Assembly: GCA_022821065.1 (NCBI GenBank)
Contig: JAJEEK010000056.1
Coordinates: 1 to 64,000 of the forward strand
Origin: Candidatus Poribacteria bacterium
GTDB taxonomy: Bacteria; Poribacteria; WGA-4E; WGA-3G
DNA length: 64,000 nucleotides
Direction of reading: 5' to 3'
Shown here: in pieces, positions 62,962 to 64,000 of the stretch
Numbering within the stretch: the stretch's first letter is position 1
Layout: each line of letters starts with the position of its first letter
The notes under the pieces: generated by a model
Database searches by the model: none
What the model was told of the DNA's origin: nothing
Seen by the model: the letters and a program-made list of their open reading frames with translations, nothing else
Position numbers and translations under genes: made by a program

Positions 62962-64000
62962 TTAAGGAACAGCAAGGCAATTGACTTCGGCAAATGCAGC
63001 AATCGCCTGTTGTATCTCTGCTTCAGTGTGTGTTGCCATGACGGTTAGCCTTAGACGGCTTGTGTCCGGCGGGACTGCTGGCGGACGGATGGCGGGTGCG
63101 AACACCCCTTCGGCGAGGAGGGCATCCGCTACGCTTGTTGCTCGTTGCGGATTTCCTAACACGACCGGAAGGATCTGTGTTTCACTCGGTAATAGCGTAT
63201 ACCCTAAATCAGTCAATGCCGTTTTAAGATGTTTCGCGTGCGAAAATAAACGTTGCCGTCGTTCAGGCGAAGAACGCATCACATTGAGTGCAGCATTCGC
63301 CGCTGCTAAGGTGGCAGGGGGCAAACCTGTGGTAAAAATGAAACCGCGTGCCTTGTTGATGAGCAATTCAATCAGGGTGTGGCTTCCGGCAATATATCCA
63401 CCGAGCGCGCCGATCGCCTTGCTGAGCGTGCCCATCTGAATGATACCTTCTTCTGCCAACCCAAAATGCGCAACAGTCCCGCTGCCGTCTTTCCCTAACA
63501 CACCAAATCCGTGTGCGTCATCCACGAGCAACATCGCATCGTATTCGGTAGCGAGGTCGTAGATATCGGGTAGCGGTGCGATATCGCCATCCATGCTGAA
63601 CACACCGTCTGTCACGATGAGTCGTCGTCGAAACGTTGTGGATTCTGATAGTAAATCCTTGAGGTGTTCCACATCGCAGTGCCGATAAACTTTCTTAGTG
63701 GCACGACTGAGGCGGCATCCGTCTATGATGCTGGCGTGGTTGAGCGCATCGCTTAGGATAAGATCGCCTTCACCGGCGAGGATAGGAATAACACTTGTAT
63801 TGGCAGTATACCCGGAACTAAAAACGAGCGCGGCTTCGGTGTTTTTCGCTTTAGCGAGATTTGTTTCCAAAGTCGTGTAGAGTTCACTGTTTCCTGAGAT
63901 GAGCCGCGAACCGCTTGCACCTGTGCCGAAAGTCTGTGTTGCCTCAATAGCAGCGGCAATAACTTCTGGATGCGTGCTTAATCCCAAATAGTTGTTTGAA
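62962..64000 (-). CDS. 8-amino-7-oxononanoate synthase/glycine C-acetyltransferase family, 5' end beyond the window
   Basis: 'SNNYLGLSTHPEVIAAAIEATQTFGTGASGSRLISGN', 'LLVDDAHGFGVLGKDGSGTVAHFG', 'GTLSKAIGALGGYIAGS'; reading frame open to the window edge. Confidence 0.93.
   Translation of the reverse strand, partial: SNNYLGLSTHPEVIAAAIEATQTFGTGASGSRLISGNSELYTTLETNLAKAKNTEAALVFSSGYTANTSVIPILAGEGDLILSDALNHASIIDGCRLSRATKKVYRHCDVEHLKDLLSESTTFRRRLIVTDGVFSMDGDIAPLPDIYDLATEYDAMLLVDDAHGFGVLGKDGSGTVAHFGLAEEGIIQMGTLSKAIGALGGYIAGSHTLIELLINKARGFIFTTGLPPATLAAANAALNVMRSSPERRQRLFSHAKHLKTALTDLGYTLLPSETQILPVVLGNPQRATSVADALLAEGVFAPAIRPPAVPPDTSRLRLTVMATHTEAEIQQAIAAFAEVNCLAVP

Noticed and set aside
1-64000. tRNA, rRNA, prophage or complete IS transposase
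   Set aside because: No cloverleaf, rRNA-like segment, phage structural gene or transposase ORF was recognised by eye; a tRNAscan/Infernal run would be needed to exclude tRNAs fully.

Overview
The window reads as a gene-dense bacterial chromosome segment of about 64 kb. The likely source is a Candidatus Poribacteria-like lineage. This is an inference from several phytanoyl-CoA dioxygenase (PhyH) and Gfo/Idh/MocA genes, LRR/dockerin proteins with a 'YPNPFNPETWIPY' FlgD-like C-terminus, and CRTAC1/LamG proteins. I saw no rRNA, tRNA, CRISPR array or prophage. Housekeeping or recognisable genes include uvrC, trmB, a glnD-like gene, murB, rpiA, a dpp/opp-type ABC operon, an ECF sigma/anti-sigma pair, and a type II restriction-modification pair. 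The most interesting content is: (1) a ~120 bp MITE-like element in four copies with 12-13 bp terminal inverted repeats (AGGACTTACGCA...TGCGTAAGTCCT), a conserved internal hairpin and putative target duplications; (2) degenerate heptanucleotide arrays that abut stop/start codons and enter coding sequence, including one that frameshifts a PIN-domain gene and one that encodes part of a lipoprotein signal peptide; (3) GTAGGTTGGGTTGAACG...GTGAAACCCAAC palindromes in a compact form and a form split by about 70 bp; (4) a 1401-aa cytochrome c/LRR/cohesin/dockerin/FlgD-like protein next to a shorter paralog; (5) a fused MNT-HEPN-like gene embedded in the peptide-transporter operon; (6) a 'sulfatase' with Thr at the formylglycine position and a PhyH protein with an HxG motif instead of HxD; (7) a single-ORF tandem duplication of YibE/F. 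All assignments are from reading the sequence; no database search was run.
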